Assembly (NCBI RefSeq): GCF_001548055.1
Contig: NZ_AP014724.1
Coordinates: forward strand, 1,364,001-1,428,000
DNA: 64,000 bases
DNA from: Sulfurospirillum cavolei
GTDB taxonomy: Bacteria; Campylobacterota; Campylobacteria; Campylobacterales; Sulfurospirillaceae
Reading direction: 5' to 3'
Under the pieces are notes generated by a model. That model was not told where the DNA came from, ran no database searches, and saw only the letters and a list, made by a program, of their open reading frames with translations. Made by a program: the position numbers and the translations under genes. Below, piece by piece: positions 1-9,689 of the stretch (its first letter is position 1; each line of letters starts with the position of its first letter).

Positions 1-225
1 GCTTTTATCTCCTCCCGTTCCGACAATATCGATGATTTCGGTTTTTAAATCGTGTGGAATGTCGAGTTTAACGCTGTGTTCGCGCATCACTTTTGCCGCG
101 GCGGCAATCTCTTCAAAGCTTTCTCCCCGATGGTAAAGCTCGACTAAAAAACGCGCGGCTTCTTCGCTTGAAAGCTGATTTTCAAACAACGCGTTAAACG
201 CTTCGTATGCCTCTTGATAATTCAT
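1..225 (-). CDS. trpD: Anthranilate phosphoribosyltransferase, N-terminal part (gene runs off the left edge)
   Basis: Translating the reverse strand from the ATG at 225-223 gives about 75 residues that begin MNYQEAYEAF and end with the family signature DIVGTGGDKS, the glycine-rich loop that binds phosphoribosyl pyrophosphate in TrpD. The enzyme joins anthranilate to PRPP, the second dedicated step of tryptophan synthesis in the cytosol. The start codon overlaps the stop of the upstream S4-domain gene (ATGA at 222-225), so the two are probably translated together. The remaining three quarters of the protein lie outside the window, so intactness cannot be judged. No other trp gene is visible. 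Confidence 0.9.
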   Translation of the reverse strand, partial: MNYQEAYEAFNALFENQLSSEEAARFLVELYHRGESFEEIAAAAKVMREHSVKLDIPHDLKTEIIDIVGTGGDKS

Positions 226-470
226 TTTAGTTCCCTTACGTAGTCGTTTTGTTGGGTTTTGGGTATGGTTTTGGTTTGCGGCAATTGCACGACTTCGTAT
301 CGAACGGAGCGTTCAAGATAAGCCACGGTGATAATATCGCCTACTTTAACGTCTTTAGCGGGTTTGGCCGTTACGCCGTTAATGCTGACGACGCCGTTTT
401 TACACATATCTTCGGAAACGGCTCTTCGTTTCGTAATATTGACGCTGTTTAAAAATTTATCGATTCGCAT
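222..470 (-). CDS. Small S4-domain RNA-binding protein (Hsp15/YbcJ-like)
   Basis: The 82-residue protein starts MRIDKFLNSV and continues with the S4 fold (KRRAVSEDMCKNG, then VNGVTAKPAKDVKVGD), the same RNA-binding module found in ribosomal protein S4, pseudouridine synthases and Hsp15. Almost the whole protein is this one domain followed by a short charged tail, so it probably binds rRNA or stalled ribosomal subunits; the exact target is unknown. I chose the ATG at 470 because an AAGGAAG ribosome-binding site precedes it by a few bases; an in-frame start at 503 would add 11 residues with no such site. It overlaps trpD and is transcribed away from argG. Confidence 0.8.
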   Translation of the reverse strand: MRIDKFLNSVNITKRRAVSEDMCKNGVVSINGVTAKPAKDVKVGDIITVAYLERSVRYEVVQLPQTKTIPKTQQNDYVRELK

Positions 471-623
471 CTTTCTTCCTTGATTTAACGTCCATTCTAG
501 CAAAAGAATATTTAAATTTGGTTTTTGAGCTTGACCGCCAAATCGCCCCTAGAGCATAAGCAAAGTTTTTATAAAGTTGCGCTACTATCACGAAATTCTA
601 TTAATTTTATGAGGATTCGTACG

Positions 624-1850
624 ATGAAAAAAAATGTCAAAAAAGTGGTTTTAGCATACTCCGGAGGACTTGATACCAGTATTATTTTAAAATGGCTCCA
701 AGACGAGTACCAATGTGAGGTCGTCACGTTTACCGCCGACATCGGTCAAGGCGAAGAGTTGGAACCGGCACGCAAAAAAGCGATCTCTTTGGGCATTAAA
801 CCCGAAAATATTTTTATCGAAGACTTAAAAGAAGAGTTTGTAAGAGATTACGTTTTCCCGATGTTTAGAGCCAACGCGATTTACGAAGGAGAGTATCTTT
901 TGGGTACGTCTATCGCGCGTCCTTTAATCGCAAAACGCCAAGCGCAAATCGCGGCAATGGTCGGAGCCGATGGCGTAAGTCACGGTGCAACGGGTAAAGG
1001 AAACGATCAAGTACGCTTCGAGATGGGTTATCTTAGTATGAATTCCGATCTTGTGATTATCGCTCCTTGGAGAGAATGGGATCTAAATTCACGCGAGAAA
1101 TTATTGGCGTATGCCGAGAAAAACGGTATCAGCATTGAGAAAAAGCCGGGTAAATCGCCTTATTCGATGGATGCGAATTTATTGCATATCTCTTATGAAG
1201 GATTGGTGCTTGAAAATCCTGCCGCCGAACCGGAAGAAGACATGTGGCGATGGACGGTAAGTCCCGAAAAAGCACCCGATCAATCCGAAGTGATTGAACT
1301 CACGTACGAGAAAGGCGATCCGGTCGCACTTAACGGCGAAAAGCTTTCTCCTGCAACGATGCTTTCTAAGCTCAATACTCTTGGATGCAAACACGGCATC
1401 GGACGTATCGATATCGTCGAAAATCGCTTTGTCGGTATGAAAAGTCGAGGTTGCTACGAAACTCCGGGCGGTACGATTATGCTTCGTGCCCACAGAGCGA
1501 TCGAGAGCATTACGTTAGACCGTGAAGCGGCGCATTTTAAAGATGAGTTGATGCCGCGCTACGCGAAAACAATTTACAACGGCTTTTGGTTTTCGCCCGA
1601 ACGCGAAATGATGCAAGCGGCGATCGATAAATCGCAAGAAGGCGTCAACGGCACGGTAAGATTGAAACTTTACAAAGGTAACGTGTCGGTCATCGGCAGA
1701 GATTCTAAAACCAACAATCTCTTCAACGAAGCCTTTTGTACCTTTGAAGAAGATGAAGTTTACAACCAAAAAGATGCGGCGGGGTTTATTAAACTCAATG
1801 CGCTTCGTTTTATTATTAGCGGTAAAAATAGAAAAAAACAAGGAAATTAA
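624..1850 (+). CDS. argG: Argininosuccinate synthase
   Basis: This 408-residue protein opens with [14 protein letters not shown], the ATP-pyrophosphatase P-loop of argininosuccinate synthase, and carries the family segments [13 protein letters not shown] and [16 protein letters not shown]. It condenses citrulline and aspartate with ATP to form argininosuccinate in arginine synthesis. The open frame extends to 525, but the ATG at 624 is preferred: an AGGA motif sits just upstream and homologues begin a few residues before the P-loop. Length is normal for the family. It stands alone, divergent from the S4/trpD pair. A small hairpin (GGCAT-N4-ATGCC, 1851-1864) follows the stop codon, without a T tract. 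Confidence 0.96.
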   Translation: MKKNVKKVVLAYSGGLDTSIILKWLQDEYQCEVVTFTADIGQGEELEPARKKAISLGIKPENIFIEDLKEEFVRDYVFPMFRANAIYEGEYLLGTSIARPLIAKRQAQIAAMVGADGVSHGATGKGNDQVRFEMGYLSMNSDLVIIAPWREWDLNSREKLLAYAEKNGISIEKKPGKSPYSMDANLLHISYEGLVLENPAAEPEEDMWRWTVSPEKAPDQSEVIELTYEKGDPVALNGEKLSPATMLSKLNTLGCKHGIGRIDIVENRFVGMKSRGCYETPGGTIMLRAHRAIESITLDREAAHFKDELMPRYAKTIYNGFWFSPEREMMQAAIDKSQEGVNGTVRLKLYKGNVSVIGRDSKTNNLFNEAFCTFEEDEVYNQKDAAGFIKLNALRFIISGKNRKKQGN

Positions 1851-1887
1851 GGCATTACAATGCCGATGATCTCCGAAAGATACGTCG

Positions 1888-2286
1888 ATGAGTCAATTAT
1901 ATCTGCAAGAGATTGAAAGAAGCCACGAAATAAGTCCGGAAGAGTTACATGTACTTCTTCTAGCAAGGGCAAAAGGTCGTGTTTCGTTTTGGTTAATCGA
2001 TGTTCGCGAGAAAAACGAGTATACGGCATCGAGTATTAAGGGAACCGACGGCGTGTTCCCGACCTCGACGCTACATACGCAACTCAATGCGATCTTTAAA
2101 TTACAAGATCGTTTAGTGATTTTTTACTGCACGAATGCACGCCGAACCTTTCGTTTGATTCCGCGCCTCAAACGTATGGGTTTTACCAAAATAGCGCACC
2201 TTAGCGGCGGAATTATCGAATACGGCGGAGAGAAATTGAAAAACGCTCCTCTGCCTTCTAGCATCAATCATAAGGAGACACTATGA
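1888..2286 (+). CDS. Rhodanese-like domain protein
   Basis: The 132-residue protein has a single rhodanese fold: the substrate-loop segment [19 protein letters not shown] near residues 35-53, then a candidate active-site loop CTNARR with Cys81 and the closing Arg86. Such proteins carry sulfur as a cysteine persulfide; the donor and acceptor cannot be read from sequence. There is no signal peptide, so it should be cytosolic. It is the first gene of a row with rplI, hslV, hslU and era; its stop overlaps the rplI start (ATGA at 2283-2286), which suggests coupled translation. Start confidence is moderate because the upstream GAAAGA is a weak ribosome-binding site. Confidence 0.8.
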   Translation: MSQLYLQEIERSHEISPEELHVLLLARAKGRVSFWLIDVREKNEYTASSIKGTDGVFPTSTLHTQLNAIFKLQDRLVIFYCTNARRTFRLIPRLKRMGFTKIAHLSGGIIEYGGEKLKNAPLPSSINHKETL

Positions 2287-2729
2287 AAGTTTTATTAATT
2301 AAAGACGTCAAAGATTTAGGAAAAAAAGGCGAAATTAAAGAGGTCAAAGACGGTTACGGTCAAAACTTCCTTATCGGCAAAGGGTTTGCCCTTTTAGCGA
2401 CAAACGAAGTTATGCGCAAATACGAAGCGGAACAACGAAAAAAAGCTGCCGCACAAGAAGAAGAGATCGCTAACCTCAAAGCGATACAAGCGAAATTGGC
2501 AACGCTCAAATTGACCGTCAAGCGTAAACTCGGGGCAAACGGTAGCCTTTTCGGTGCCGTTACCAAAGATGAAATTGCGCACGAACTTAAAACGCAACAC
2601 GGTATTGAAATCGATAAAAAAACCGTCGAAATTGATCAAGCGATCAAAACGACGGGCAATTTCGACGTCAGCATCAAATTAGGACACGGCATTCACGCCC
2701 TCTTGTCCCTTATTATTATCGGAGAGTAA
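2283..2729 (+). CDS. rplI: 50S ribosomal protein L9
   Basis: The 148-residue protein begins [16 protein letters not shown] and contains the L9 signature region [14 protein letters not shown], followed by the long connecting helix rich in Ala, Glu and Lys and a C-terminal rRNA-binding domain ([13 protein letters not shown]). It binds domain V of 23S rRNA and helps keep the reading frame. Length matches bacterial L9. The start overlaps the rhodanese stop, and hslV follows after five bases. The rplI-hslV-hslU-era order matches what I recall from Campylobacter and relatives. Confidence 0.97.
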   Translation: MKVLLIKDVKDLGKKGEIKEVKDGYGQNFLIGKGFALLATNEVMRKYEAEQRKKAAAQEEEIANLKAIQAKLATLKLTVKRKLGANGSLFGAVTKDEIAHELKTQHGIEIDKKTVEIDQAIKTTGNFDVSIKLGHGIHALLSLIIIGE

Positions 2730-2734
2730 GATTA

Positions 2735-3280
2735 ATGTTTGAAGCAACCACCATTCTTGCATGTCGAGGCGAAAACAAAGCGGTCATCGGCGGCGACGGA
2801 CAAGTCACGTTCGGCAATACGGTGCTTAAAAACAACGCCACCAAAATTCGCAAACTCTACAACGGTAAAGTCTTAACGGGCTTTGCCGGAAGTACCGCCG
2901 ACGCTTTCAACCTTTTTGACATGTTTGAAACGATTTTAGAACAAAAAAAAGGCGACTTATACAAATCGGTGATCGAATTTTCCAAAGAGTGGCGCAAAGA
3001 CAAGATGTTGCGTCGGCTGGAAGCGATGATGATCGTGCTTGATTGCGATCATATCTTTATTTTAAGCGGTACCGGCGACGTGGTTGAGCCCGAAGACGGG
3101 AAAATAGCGGCAATCGGCAGCGGCGGAAATTATGCCATTGCGGCGGCTCGCGCTCTGGATAGGCACGCGAAACTCGACGAAGAGACTATCGTCCTTGAGA
3201 GCCTTAAAATCGCAAGCGAATTGTGCATCTACACCAACGATCGTATTAAAACGTTTGTTTTAGAAAAGAGTGCTTCATGA
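2735..3280 (+). CDS. hslV: ATP-dependent protease subunit HslV
   Basis: HslV is the proteasome-like peptidase of the HslUV (ClpQY) complex in the cytosol. The 181-residue protein begins [11 protein letters not shown]; maturation should expose Thr5 as the catalytic N-terminal threonine. The following [14 protein letters not shown] and [13 protein letters not shown] blocks are typical of the family. It overlaps hslU by four bases (ATGA at 3277-3280), consistent with balanced production of the two partners. The catalytic threonine, the nearby lysine region and the overall length all look intact. Confidence 0.96.
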   Translation: MFEATTILACRGENKAVIGGDGQVTFGNTVLKNNATKIRKLYNGKVLTGFAGSTADAFNLFDMFETILEQKKGDLYKSVIEFSKEWRKDKMLRRLEAMMIVLDCDHIFILSGTGDVVEPEDGKIAAIGSGGNYAIAAARALDRHAKLDEETIVLESLKIASELCIYTNDRIKTFVLEKSAS

Positions 3281-4602
3281 ATTTAACTCCCAAACAAATC
3301 GTTGCCTATTTGGATGAGTACATTATCGGTCAAACCAACGCGAAAAAAGCTATTGCCATCGCCCTTCGTAACCGATACCGAAGGCTTTTGCTTGAAGGCG
3401 ACATGGTCGATGAAGTTATGCCGAAAAATATTCTCATGATCGGCTCTACGGGTGTAGGCAAAACCGAGATTGCGCGGAGAATGGCAAAAATGCTCTCTTT
3501 ACCTTTTGTTAAAGTGGAAGCTAGTAAATACACCGAAGTCGGTTTCGTCGGTCGAGACGTCGAATCGATGGTTCGCGACTTAATGATGGCTTCGATCAAT
3601 CTAGTGAAAGCAGAGCATCGAGAGAAAAATCAAGAAACCATCGCCTTACATGTCGAAAAAATTATTATCGAAAAATTGCTTCCGCCGCTTCCCAAAGGCG
3701 TGAGCGAAGAAAAAAAAGCCGAATACGAAAGAAGCTTTGAAAAAATGCGCCAAAAACTTCGCGACGGAGAATTGGACGAACTCAAAATCGAAATCGAACT
3801 TTCGCAAGGCAATAACGATTTGGGCGACTCCTCCTTACCGCCGGAAATGGTCAAAGTGCAAGAGTCGTTTATTAAAATTTTAGGTACGGGGCAAAGTTCA
3901 ATCAAAAAAGAGATGAGCGTTAAAGATGCAAAAGAGGCGTTGAAACTCGAAGCGAGCGAAAAATTACTCGATATGGAAGCAATTAAAAGCGAAGCAAGAG
4001 ACCGCGCTCAAAACGGCGGTATTATTTTTATCGACGAGATCGATAAAATTGCCGTCAGTGCTTCTCAATCGAACCGCAGCGATCCAAGCAAAGAAGGCGT
4101 TCAACGCGATTTATTACCCATTGTCGAAGGCAGCGACGTTACGACGAAATTCGGTACGATTAAAACCGACCACGTTCTTTTCATTTCGGCAGGTGCGTTT
4201 CACTTAAGCAAACCGAGCGATTTGATTCCCGAATTGCAAGGACGATTTCCGCTACGCGTCGAGTTGAATGCCTTAAGCGAAGAGGTTCTTTACCAAATAT
4301 TAACGCAACCTAAAAATTCGCTCCTTCGTCAATATCAAGCGTTACTCAAAACGGAAGGCGTCGAGTTGGTTTTTGAAGAAGAAGCGATTCGCGCTATTGC
4401 GAAAATTGCGCAAACAACCAACGAAAGAACCGAAGATATCGGTGCTAGGAGATTGCATACCGTCATTGAAAAAGTATTGGAAGAGATCAGTTACAGTGCC
4501 GACGAACATCAAGGCGAGACCCTTTACGTCACAAAAGAGTTGGTACACCAAAAATTAGATGCTATCGTTGAGAACGAAGATAGCAGTCGCTATATTTTAT
4601 AA
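3277..4602 (+). CDS. hslU: ATP-dependent protease ATPase subunit HslU
   Basis: HslU is the AAA+ unfoldase that feeds proteins into HslV. The 441-residue sequence starts with [16 protein letters not shown], then a Walker A motif GSTGVGKTE near residues 57-65, the long I domain rich in charged residues (about residues 110-240), a Walker B motif [13 protein letters not shown], and the sensor 2 segment [14 protein letters not shown]. The C-terminus ends in the short hydrophobic tail RYIL that in this family docks into HslV. Length is normal and no key residue is missing. It follows hslV with a four-base overlap and precedes era by nine bases. Confidence 0.97.
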   Translation: MNLTPKQIVAYLDEYIIGQTNAKKAIAIALRNRYRRLLLEGDMVDEVMPKNILMIGSTGVGKTEIARRMAKMLSLPFVKVEASKYTEVGFVGRDVESMVRDLMMASINLVKAEHREKNQETIALHVEKIIIEKLLPPLPKGVSEEKKAEYERSFEKMRQKLRDGELDELKIEIELSQGNNDLGDSSLPPEMVKVQESFIKILGTGQSSIKKEMSVKDAKEALKLEASEKLLDMEAIKSEARDRAQNGGIIFIDEIDKIAVSASQSNRSDPSKEGVQRDLLPIVEGSDVTTKFGTIKTDHVLFISAGAFHLSKPSDLIPELQGRFPLRVELNALSEEVLYQILTQPKNSLLRQYQALLKTEGVELVFEEEAIRAIAKIAQTTNERTEDIGARRLHTVIEKVLEEISYSADEHQGETLYVTKELVHQKLDAIVENEDSSRYIL

Positions 4603-4611
4603 AGTAGGATT

Positions 4612-5508
4612 ATGATAAAACCTCTTAAAACAAAAGCCGGCTTTGTTGCCGTTGTCGGACGCCCCAATGCCGGTAAAAGCTCTCTACTCAACTGGCTTAT
4701 CGGTGAAAAACTTGCCTTGGTTTCGCATAAAGCCAATGCAACGCGCAAGCGACTCAATATGATCGCCATGCATGAAAATGCTCAAATTATCTTTATCGAT
4801 ACGCCGGGTATCCACGAGCAGGAACGACTCCTCAATCAATTTATGCTCGAAGAAGCCATGAAGGCGATGGGCGATTGCGATCTTATTTTGTTTCTAACGC
4901 CCGTTACCGATACCCTGCAACACTACGCGGATTTTTTAACTTTAACCAGGCCTGACGTACCGCACATCGTTCTTTTAACCAAAACGGATACCGTTTCGCA
5001 AACGGTACTATTGGATAAAATAACACAATATCAAACCTATCAAGACAAATTTGCGGCCTTAATTCCCGTTTCCGTAAAAAAAGGAATCTCACAATCCTAT
5101 CTTTTAGAGACGATTAGTCGATTTATTCCGGAACATCCTTACTTATACGATCCGGAAATATTGACGACGGAACGTTCTCGCGATATTTATAAAGAGCTGA
5201 TTCGCGAAGCGATTTTTGAATACACGAGCGATGAAGTGCCCTACTTTTCAGATGTTTTAATCGATAAAGTCGAAGAAAAAGAGTCAATCGATCATATTTA
5301 TGCTACTATTGTCGTCGATAAAAAGAGCCAAAAGGGTATTATTATCGGAAAAGAAGGGCAAACGCTCAAAAGAATCGGCTCTCATGCCCGTCGATTAATT
5401 GAAGAATTGTCACAAAAACGTCTCTTTTTGAAACTTGTCGTCGTTGTAAAGCAAGGCTGGAGTCAAGATAAAGAATTATTGAAGAAAATAGGTTATATAG
5501 TAGAATAA
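4612..5508 (+). CDS. era: GTPase Era
   Basis: Era is a GTPase that binds the 3' end of 16S rRNA during 30S assembly. The 298-residue protein shows G1 GRPNAGKSS, the switch region, G3 DTPG (in FIDTPGIHEQ), G4 TKTD, and a C-terminal KH domain with the motif GIIIGKEGQTLKRIG. A TAGGA ribosome-binding site sits before the ATG. It is the last gene of the rplI-hslV-hslU-era row; about 70 bases with promoter-like sequence separate it from the assembly cluster. Confidence 0.95.
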   Translation: MIKPLKTKAGFVAVVGRPNAGKSSLLNWLIGEKLALVSHKANATRKRLNMIAMHENAQIIFIDTPGIHEQERLLNQFMLEEAMKAMGDCDLILFLTPVTDTLQHYADFLTLTRPDVPHIVLLTKTDTVSQTVLLDKITQYQTYQDKFAALIPVSVKKGISQSYLLETISRFIPEHPYLYDPEILTTERSRDIYKELIREAIFEYTSDEVPYFSDVLIDKVEEKESIDHIYATIVVDKKSQKGIIIGKEGQTLKRIGSHARRLIEELSQKRLFLKLVVVVKQGWSQDKELLKKIGYIVE

Positions 5509-5529
5509 AGTAACAATAACAAATTATGA

Positions 5530-5535
5530 TATAAT
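5530..5535 (+). promoter_or_regulatory. Candidate -10 element for the assembly operon
   Basis: A perfect TATAAT lies in the short gap between era and the GspL-like gene, about 44 bases before its ATG, inside an A/T-rich stretch. A second -10-like word, TACAAT, follows at 5541-5546. No good -35 hexamer is visible, which is common in Campylobacterota promoters. An AAAGGGG ribosome-binding site precedes the start codon. Confidence 0.45.
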
Positions 5536-5578
5536 TGTTGTACAATGATTAATTTTTAAAATAAAAGGGGTTTTAAAA

Positions 5579-7105
5579 ATGTCCATAACAGAGGATAGAC
5601 GTTACAGTTCGCAAATCGTCTCCATCGACCCTTCATCTCTTGTCTCATATGCGTATTCGAAAAATGAAATCAAACTGAATAAACTTGAAAAAAGCGATAA
5701 AAATGCATTTTTTATCTCTTATCTTTACGCACGGGATATGATTAGCGCAACGATCGATATTAGTCGAAATATTCCCGATAGCGATCTTAAAGACGCTATC
5801 GAAATCAAAGTGTATGATGAGTTGGCGCTAGATACATCCGTAGAATATACGATTACGTATAGCGAAACGGATTCCAAAGATACTAAAAATCGCTCATTTA
5901 ACGTTTTTATCGTCGATGCTGCGTTAATTGACGCTAAATTATCCCCGATCAAAGAAAAAACACGCTATATCGATTACGTGACGCCGGCTCCCTTTTTAAT
6001 CAAAGCGTTATACTCTAAAAATTTACTTGAACCGGACGGTACGCACTGTTTCGTCTATTTTCAAAAAAACGACGCCTTTTTAGCTATTTATAAAGGCGGC
6101 GAATATATTTATTCCAAGTCTTTGCATTATTCTTTAAAAGAAATTAATGAAAAATTTTGTGAACTTATCGGCGAAAGAATCGATGAAGAAGACTTTTATA
6201 AGTTACTCGTCAATGAAGGACTTCGTGCAACCAACAGCCAACACCAACAAAGCCTCATGCAACTTTTCGGAGAAATTTTCCTCTATATTAACGATGTTTT
6301 AGTTTTTTGTAAACGATCTTACAACATCGATTATATCGATAAAATTTTTTTAGGTTCCGAAATAGGAACATTTTCGGGAATTGACGAGTATGGAAGAAGT
6401 TATTTGGGATTGGAATCGTTTGAATTTAATTTTAGTATCGCCATCAATTCTAAAGAGTGGTATATCGATCAAATTCATATTTTGATGATGCTCAGTGCAC
6501 AACTTTCTTTTGAAAACCATGATGATCGACTTAATTTTTCGATTTTTAAACGCCCTCCTCCGCTAAAATATCGACCGGTAGGACAACTTTTAGCGATTTT
6601 AGCGGCCAGTTTGATTGTGAGTCTTGTTTATCCCGCCTATCAATTTGCTTATCACTCTTTTTTAAGTTTACAAACGGCACAAAATACCAACGCATACAAT
6701 ACGCTTTTACAAAAAACTTCTAAAATTCGTCAAGATATTGCGGCATTGAAAATAGAAAAAGAGAAAGTGGATGTTCTTCTCAAAGACGAAACGGCAAAAT
6801 TTGAATTTAGAAAAAAATTGCTCTCGGAAATTTATCGTAAAAAAATCTCTTATCCGATGAAAGCCGCCATGCTTCTTGAAATATTTCAACTTTCCAACCA
6901 AAGCGGAAGCAAAGTTGAAAACATTGTTTTTAAGAACCAACAACTCACGGTATCCATTCAAAATAGAAGCGAGAAAAAAATCACGGAATTTATCCAAGAC
7001 CTTACCGAACTTAAAAAATATAAAATCAATACCGATAAAATAGCCCAAGACGATACAGGTAAATTGTATAGCAGCAACATTTCAATAGGATTGCATGATG
7101 AATAG
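5579..7105 (+). CDS. GspL-like / fused PilM-PilN-like inner-membrane assembly protein (MshI position)
   Basis: The 508-residue protein has a soluble N-terminal part (about residues 1-330) resembling the actin-like fold of PilM/GspL, one strong membrane segment at about residues 336-358 (VGQLLAILAASLIVSLVYPA), then a coiled-coil stretch rich in Lys and Glu and a small C-terminal domain like PilN. The layout is that of GspL, which ties a secretion ATPase to the inner-membrane platform. In MSHA-type operons these parts are usually two genes. It leads the cluster and overlaps the PilO-like gene. Assignment rests on architecture and position; sequence motifs are weak. Confidence 0.65.
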   Translation: MSITEDRRYSSQIVSIDPSSLVSYAYSKNEIKLNKLEKSDKNAFFISYLYARDMISATIDISRNIPDSDLKDAIEIKVYDELALDTSVEYTITYSETDSKDTKNRSFNVFIVDAALIDAKLSPIKEKTRYIDYVTPAPFLIKALYSKNLLEPDGTHCFVYFQKNDAFLAIYKGGEYIYSKSLHYSLKEINEKFCELIGERIDEEDFYKLLVNEGLRATNSQHQQSLMQLFGEIFLYINDVLVFCKRSYNIDYIDKIFLGSEIGTFSGIDEYGRSYLGLESFEFNFSIAINSKEWYIDQIHILMMLSAQLSFENHDDRLNFSIFKRPPPLKYRPVGQLLAILAASLIVSLVYPAYQFAYHSFLSLQTAQNTNAYNTLLQKTSKIRQDIAALKIEKEKVDVLLKDETAKFEFRKKLLSEIYRKKISYPMKAAMLLEIFQLSNQSGSKVENIVFKNQQLTVSIQNRSEKKITEFIQDLTELKKYKINTDKIAQDDTGKLYSSNISIGLHDE

Positions 7106-7745
7106 CCTTGATTCACTCTTTGATAAAATTGATGCTTTTTTTGATGGAAAGAAAAAAAATGAAACGTATCTGATCTTTTTAATGCTTGCTTCCGTTGTCG
7201 GTTTTATAGTCTATAGTTATCTTTTTCCGATCACGGAATCCATGTTAAAACAATCATTACGAACCGCGCAAGAAACCGAAAAAAAGCTTAAAGATGAACA
7301 ATCGTATCTAGCTTCCGTTTCAAAAGACGGCAATGAAAATTTTTTAATTGCTAAAATCAAATCCGACATTGAGCATTCTAAAATCCTACTTGAAAAAGCA
7401 ACGTACACGAACGCTTATGTCGATACGAAATTAAAAGAGCTTTCCTACCTTCTTTTTAACGATGAAAATTGGGCAAAATTCTTAAATTCTATCACACAAT
7501 TGGCTCAAAAATATGCCGTACGCATCAAAGTCATCGAAAATAAAATCAATGAACCGAGTTTACAAAAAATTGAACAGATACTCTCTTTAAAAGTTGATTT
7601 TAACGGTCCTTTCGTCAACACGATGAAATTTATGAATGCCATTGAGGAAAGTGAATTAGTCGTCGATATTTACGAGTTAAACTGCACAGGAAAGAAAAAT
7701 ATTGAAGGACAATTGAACATTGCCGTTTGGGGGATGAAATATTGA
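7098..7745 (+). CDS. PilO/GspM-like inner-membrane assembly protein (MshJ position)
   Basis: The 215-residue protein has a short cytosolic N-terminus, one membrane helix at about residues 24-44 (YLIFLMLASVVGFIVYSYLF), a coiled coil (residues about 50-95) and a small periplasmic domain. This is the layout of PilO/GspM, which pairs with PilN/GspL. I prefer the ATG at 7098 over 7095 because the AGGA at 7087-7090 is then seven bases away. It overlaps the gene before it and the TTG start of the next. Function is inferred from position and topology. Confidence 0.65.
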   Translation: MNSLDSLFDKIDAFFDGKKKNETYLIFLMLASVVGFIVYSYLFPITESMLKQSLRTAQETEKKLKDEQSYLASVSKDGNENFLIAKIKSDIEHSKILLEKATYTNAYVDTKLKELSYLLFNDENWAKFLNSITQLAQKYAVRIKVIENKINEPSLQKIEQILSLKVDFNGPFVNTMKFMNAIEESELVVDIYELNCTGKKNIEGQLNIAVWGMKY

Positions 7746-8170
7746 AAACAGTGTTATCAATTATCGTCATGACATGTACGATCGTAGCGGTGATCGAAGC
7801 AAAAAGCAATCTAACGTTAAACGATGAAGTCAAAACGTACGATACTATTTTTGAGAAGATCGCAGAAAAAAGAATCGGTGCGAATATTCTTCTTTTGGAT
7901 ACATTGGGGAACCCTTTTGTTTCACTTTCATCCGATTTAAATGTCTCGGAACATAACGCATCATCAAAAATAGAAACCTTTACGCTCGAAGCCACCTTTG
8001 AGGCAAAAGCAAAAATTAACGGTATATGGTACGGGAAGAATGATGATGTTGGAGCGTATAAACTGGTAAGAGTTACACGTAATAGCGCCCTATTACAAAA
8101 CGACAATGATAAAAAAGAACTTTTTATAAGGACGAAAGATGAGAGTAATGTTAAAATTTTTGCCAAATAA
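7742..8170 (+). CDS. Small exported protein, PilP/MshK/CtsR position
   Basis: The 142-residue product begins with a hydrophobic stretch (VLSIIVMTCTIVAVIEA) that looks like a signal peptide or anchor, then a small periplasmic domain with no motif I recognise. It sits directly before the secretin gene, where PilP/MshK or C. jejuni CtsR is found; such proteins link the inner-membrane platform to the secretin. I chose the TTG at 7742 because it overlaps the previous stop (TTGA) and has GGGGA in front; an earlier TTG at 7727 has no ribosome-binding site. The end overlaps the secretin gene by 32 bases. Confidence 0.6.
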   Translation: MKTVLSIIVMTCTIVAVIEAKSNLTLNDEVKTYDTIFEKIAEKRIGANILLLDTLGNPFVSLSSDLNVSEHNASSKIETFTLEATFEAKAKINGIWYGKNDDVGAYKLVRVTRNSALLQNDNDKKELFIRTKDESNVKIFAK

Positions 8171-9689
8171 TATTATTGCATGTATGGCAATTATAGCGTT
8201 TTTACTGTCTCCCGTTTTGGCGGTCGATAAAGCAAAAACGTGTGAACATCGTACTTTTAATATCAAAACCAATAATAAGGCGACGGGTGCGGAATTGCTA
8301 ACCGAATTGGCCGACGTATGCGATTTTAGTATTGTCGTGAAAGACACGGAAGCAGAAAAAATTCTAGCAAAAAATTTAAACGGTATCAATATTAAAAATC
8401 TCTCTTTGGACGAAGTCTTTCAAATTGTTCTTAACGATAATGACCTTTTCTATACCTATGATAAAAATTTTCTAAAAATTTCGGCACTCTCAACAAAATC
8501 TTTTAAAGTCGATTATATTTCATCCGTTCGTGAAGGCAAAGCGGTTATTAATGCTTCGGTAGACGCTACACCTAAAGAAGTCGGTAGCAACGGTACATCG
8601 AGCGGGGCAAACCTTAGTACCAATCAAAACACCATTTCCTCTAACGAATCTTTTGATTTTTGGAAAACAATTTCAAGTGAGCTTATGTCTGTTTTAAATA
8701 CGGGAGCAGAATCCTATACCGCACAAACGCCTATTATTAACGCCAGTGCCGGTATCATTACCGTAACGGCGACAAAAAAGCAACTCAATCGTGTTGCCGA
8801 ATATATTGACTTACTCAAAGAGCGATTGCATAAACAAGTACTTATCGATGTTTCGATCTTGTCCGTTGCATTAAGCACAAGCAATAAAACAGGCGTTGAT
8901 TGGAGTAAATTCCAACTTAGCATTAACAGTACGTCTATGTTTAATAATAGTAATAATTTAAATGCCTACCATAAAGAGCCTTATGCCCAAGTTGGAGCCA
9001 ATGACTCTCTAACGGGGAATAGTGCCGTGATGAATAACTTAACCGTTGTTAACGATGCCGTCTTTTCAATCTCCGGTCTCGTTGATTTTCTTGCCTCTAA
9101 TGGAGATACGCGTGTCGTATCCAGTCCGAAAGTTTTAACAATGAATAATCAACAAGCCCTCATCACGGTAGGAGACAACATTAATTATCGTGTACCTGAA
9201 GATACGACCAACACGGCAACAACGACATCAACATTAACGACTACCTATACTAATTATTCAATTTTTATAGGTATTTTGCTCAATATTACACCTGAAATAT
9301 CTGAAGACAATGAAATTATTTTACGAATCAACCCTTCGGTGAGTAACTTTAAATATTCTGACGATGATACAAAAACAACCAATCCTCGTGAAATTGCTCC
9401 GGACACGACCGAGAAAAAACTTTCAACAGTTGTAAAAGTTAAAGATGGTAGTACGATTATTCTCGGCGGACTCATAGCCAATACCAAAGGCAAAGAAGCA
9501 AGTAACGTCCCAGTTCTCAGTAGTATTCCTTTGTTAGGCGAAGCCTTTAAACACTCTGCCGACACGATTAGTACCACAGAGCTTGTTTTTGTTATTACCC
9601 CACGTATTATCGGAGCTAAAGGAACGGATAAAACAACACTTAAAGATCTCGGGTATAGTCAAAAAGTCTATGAACAGCCATTACAGTGA
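8139..9689 (+). CDS. mshL: Secretin, MshL/CtsD-like outer-membrane channel
   Basis: Secretins form the large outer-membrane ring through which pili or DNA pass. The 516-residue protein has a signal peptide (about residues 1-29, ending PVLAVD), a secretin N-domain near residues 35-120, a Ser/Asn/Thr-rich linker, and the conserved secretin core from about residue 320: VVSSPKVLTMNNQQALITVG, DGSTIILGGLIA, and VPVLSSIPLLGEAF followed by TELVFVITPRII. An AAGGA motif lies six bases before the ATG. No lipobox is visible, so it may need a pilotin or insert alone. In C. jejuni the matching gene ctsD is needed for natural transformation; in Vibrio it is mshL. Confidence 0.9.
   Translation: MRVMLKFLPNNIIACMAIIAFLLSPVLAVDKAKTCEHRTFNIKTNNKATGAELLTELADVCDFSIVVKDTEAEKILAKNLNGINIKNLSLDEVFQIVLNDNDLFYTYDKNFLKISALSTKSFKVDYISSVREGKAVINASVDATPKEVGSNGTSSGANLSTNQNTISSNESFDFWKTISSELMSVLNTGAESYTAQTPIINASAGIITVTATKKQLNRVAEYIDLLKERLHKQVLIDVSILSVALSTSNKTGVDWSKFQLSINSTSMFNNSNNLNAYHKEPYAQVGANDSLTGNSAVMNNLTVVNDAVFSISGLVDFLASNGDTRVVSSPKVLTMNNQQALITVGDNINYRVPEDTTNTATTTSTLTTTYTNYSIFIGILLNITPEISEDNEIILRINPSVSNFKYSDDDTKTTNPREIAPDTTEKKLSTVVKVKDGSTIILGGLIANTKGKEASNVPVLSSIPLLGEAFKHSADTISTTELVFVITPRIIGAKGTDKTTLKDLGYSQKVYEQPLQ

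Noticed and set aside
525-623. N-terminal extension of argG
   Set aside because: The frame is open back to 525, but the 33 extra residues are unlike argininosuccinate synthase and the ATG at 624 has a ribosome-binding site.
9583-9669. N-terminal extension of the ExeA-like ATPase
   Set aside because: This part lies inside the conserved C-terminus of the secretin gene in another frame, and the ATG at 9670 gives a normal start.
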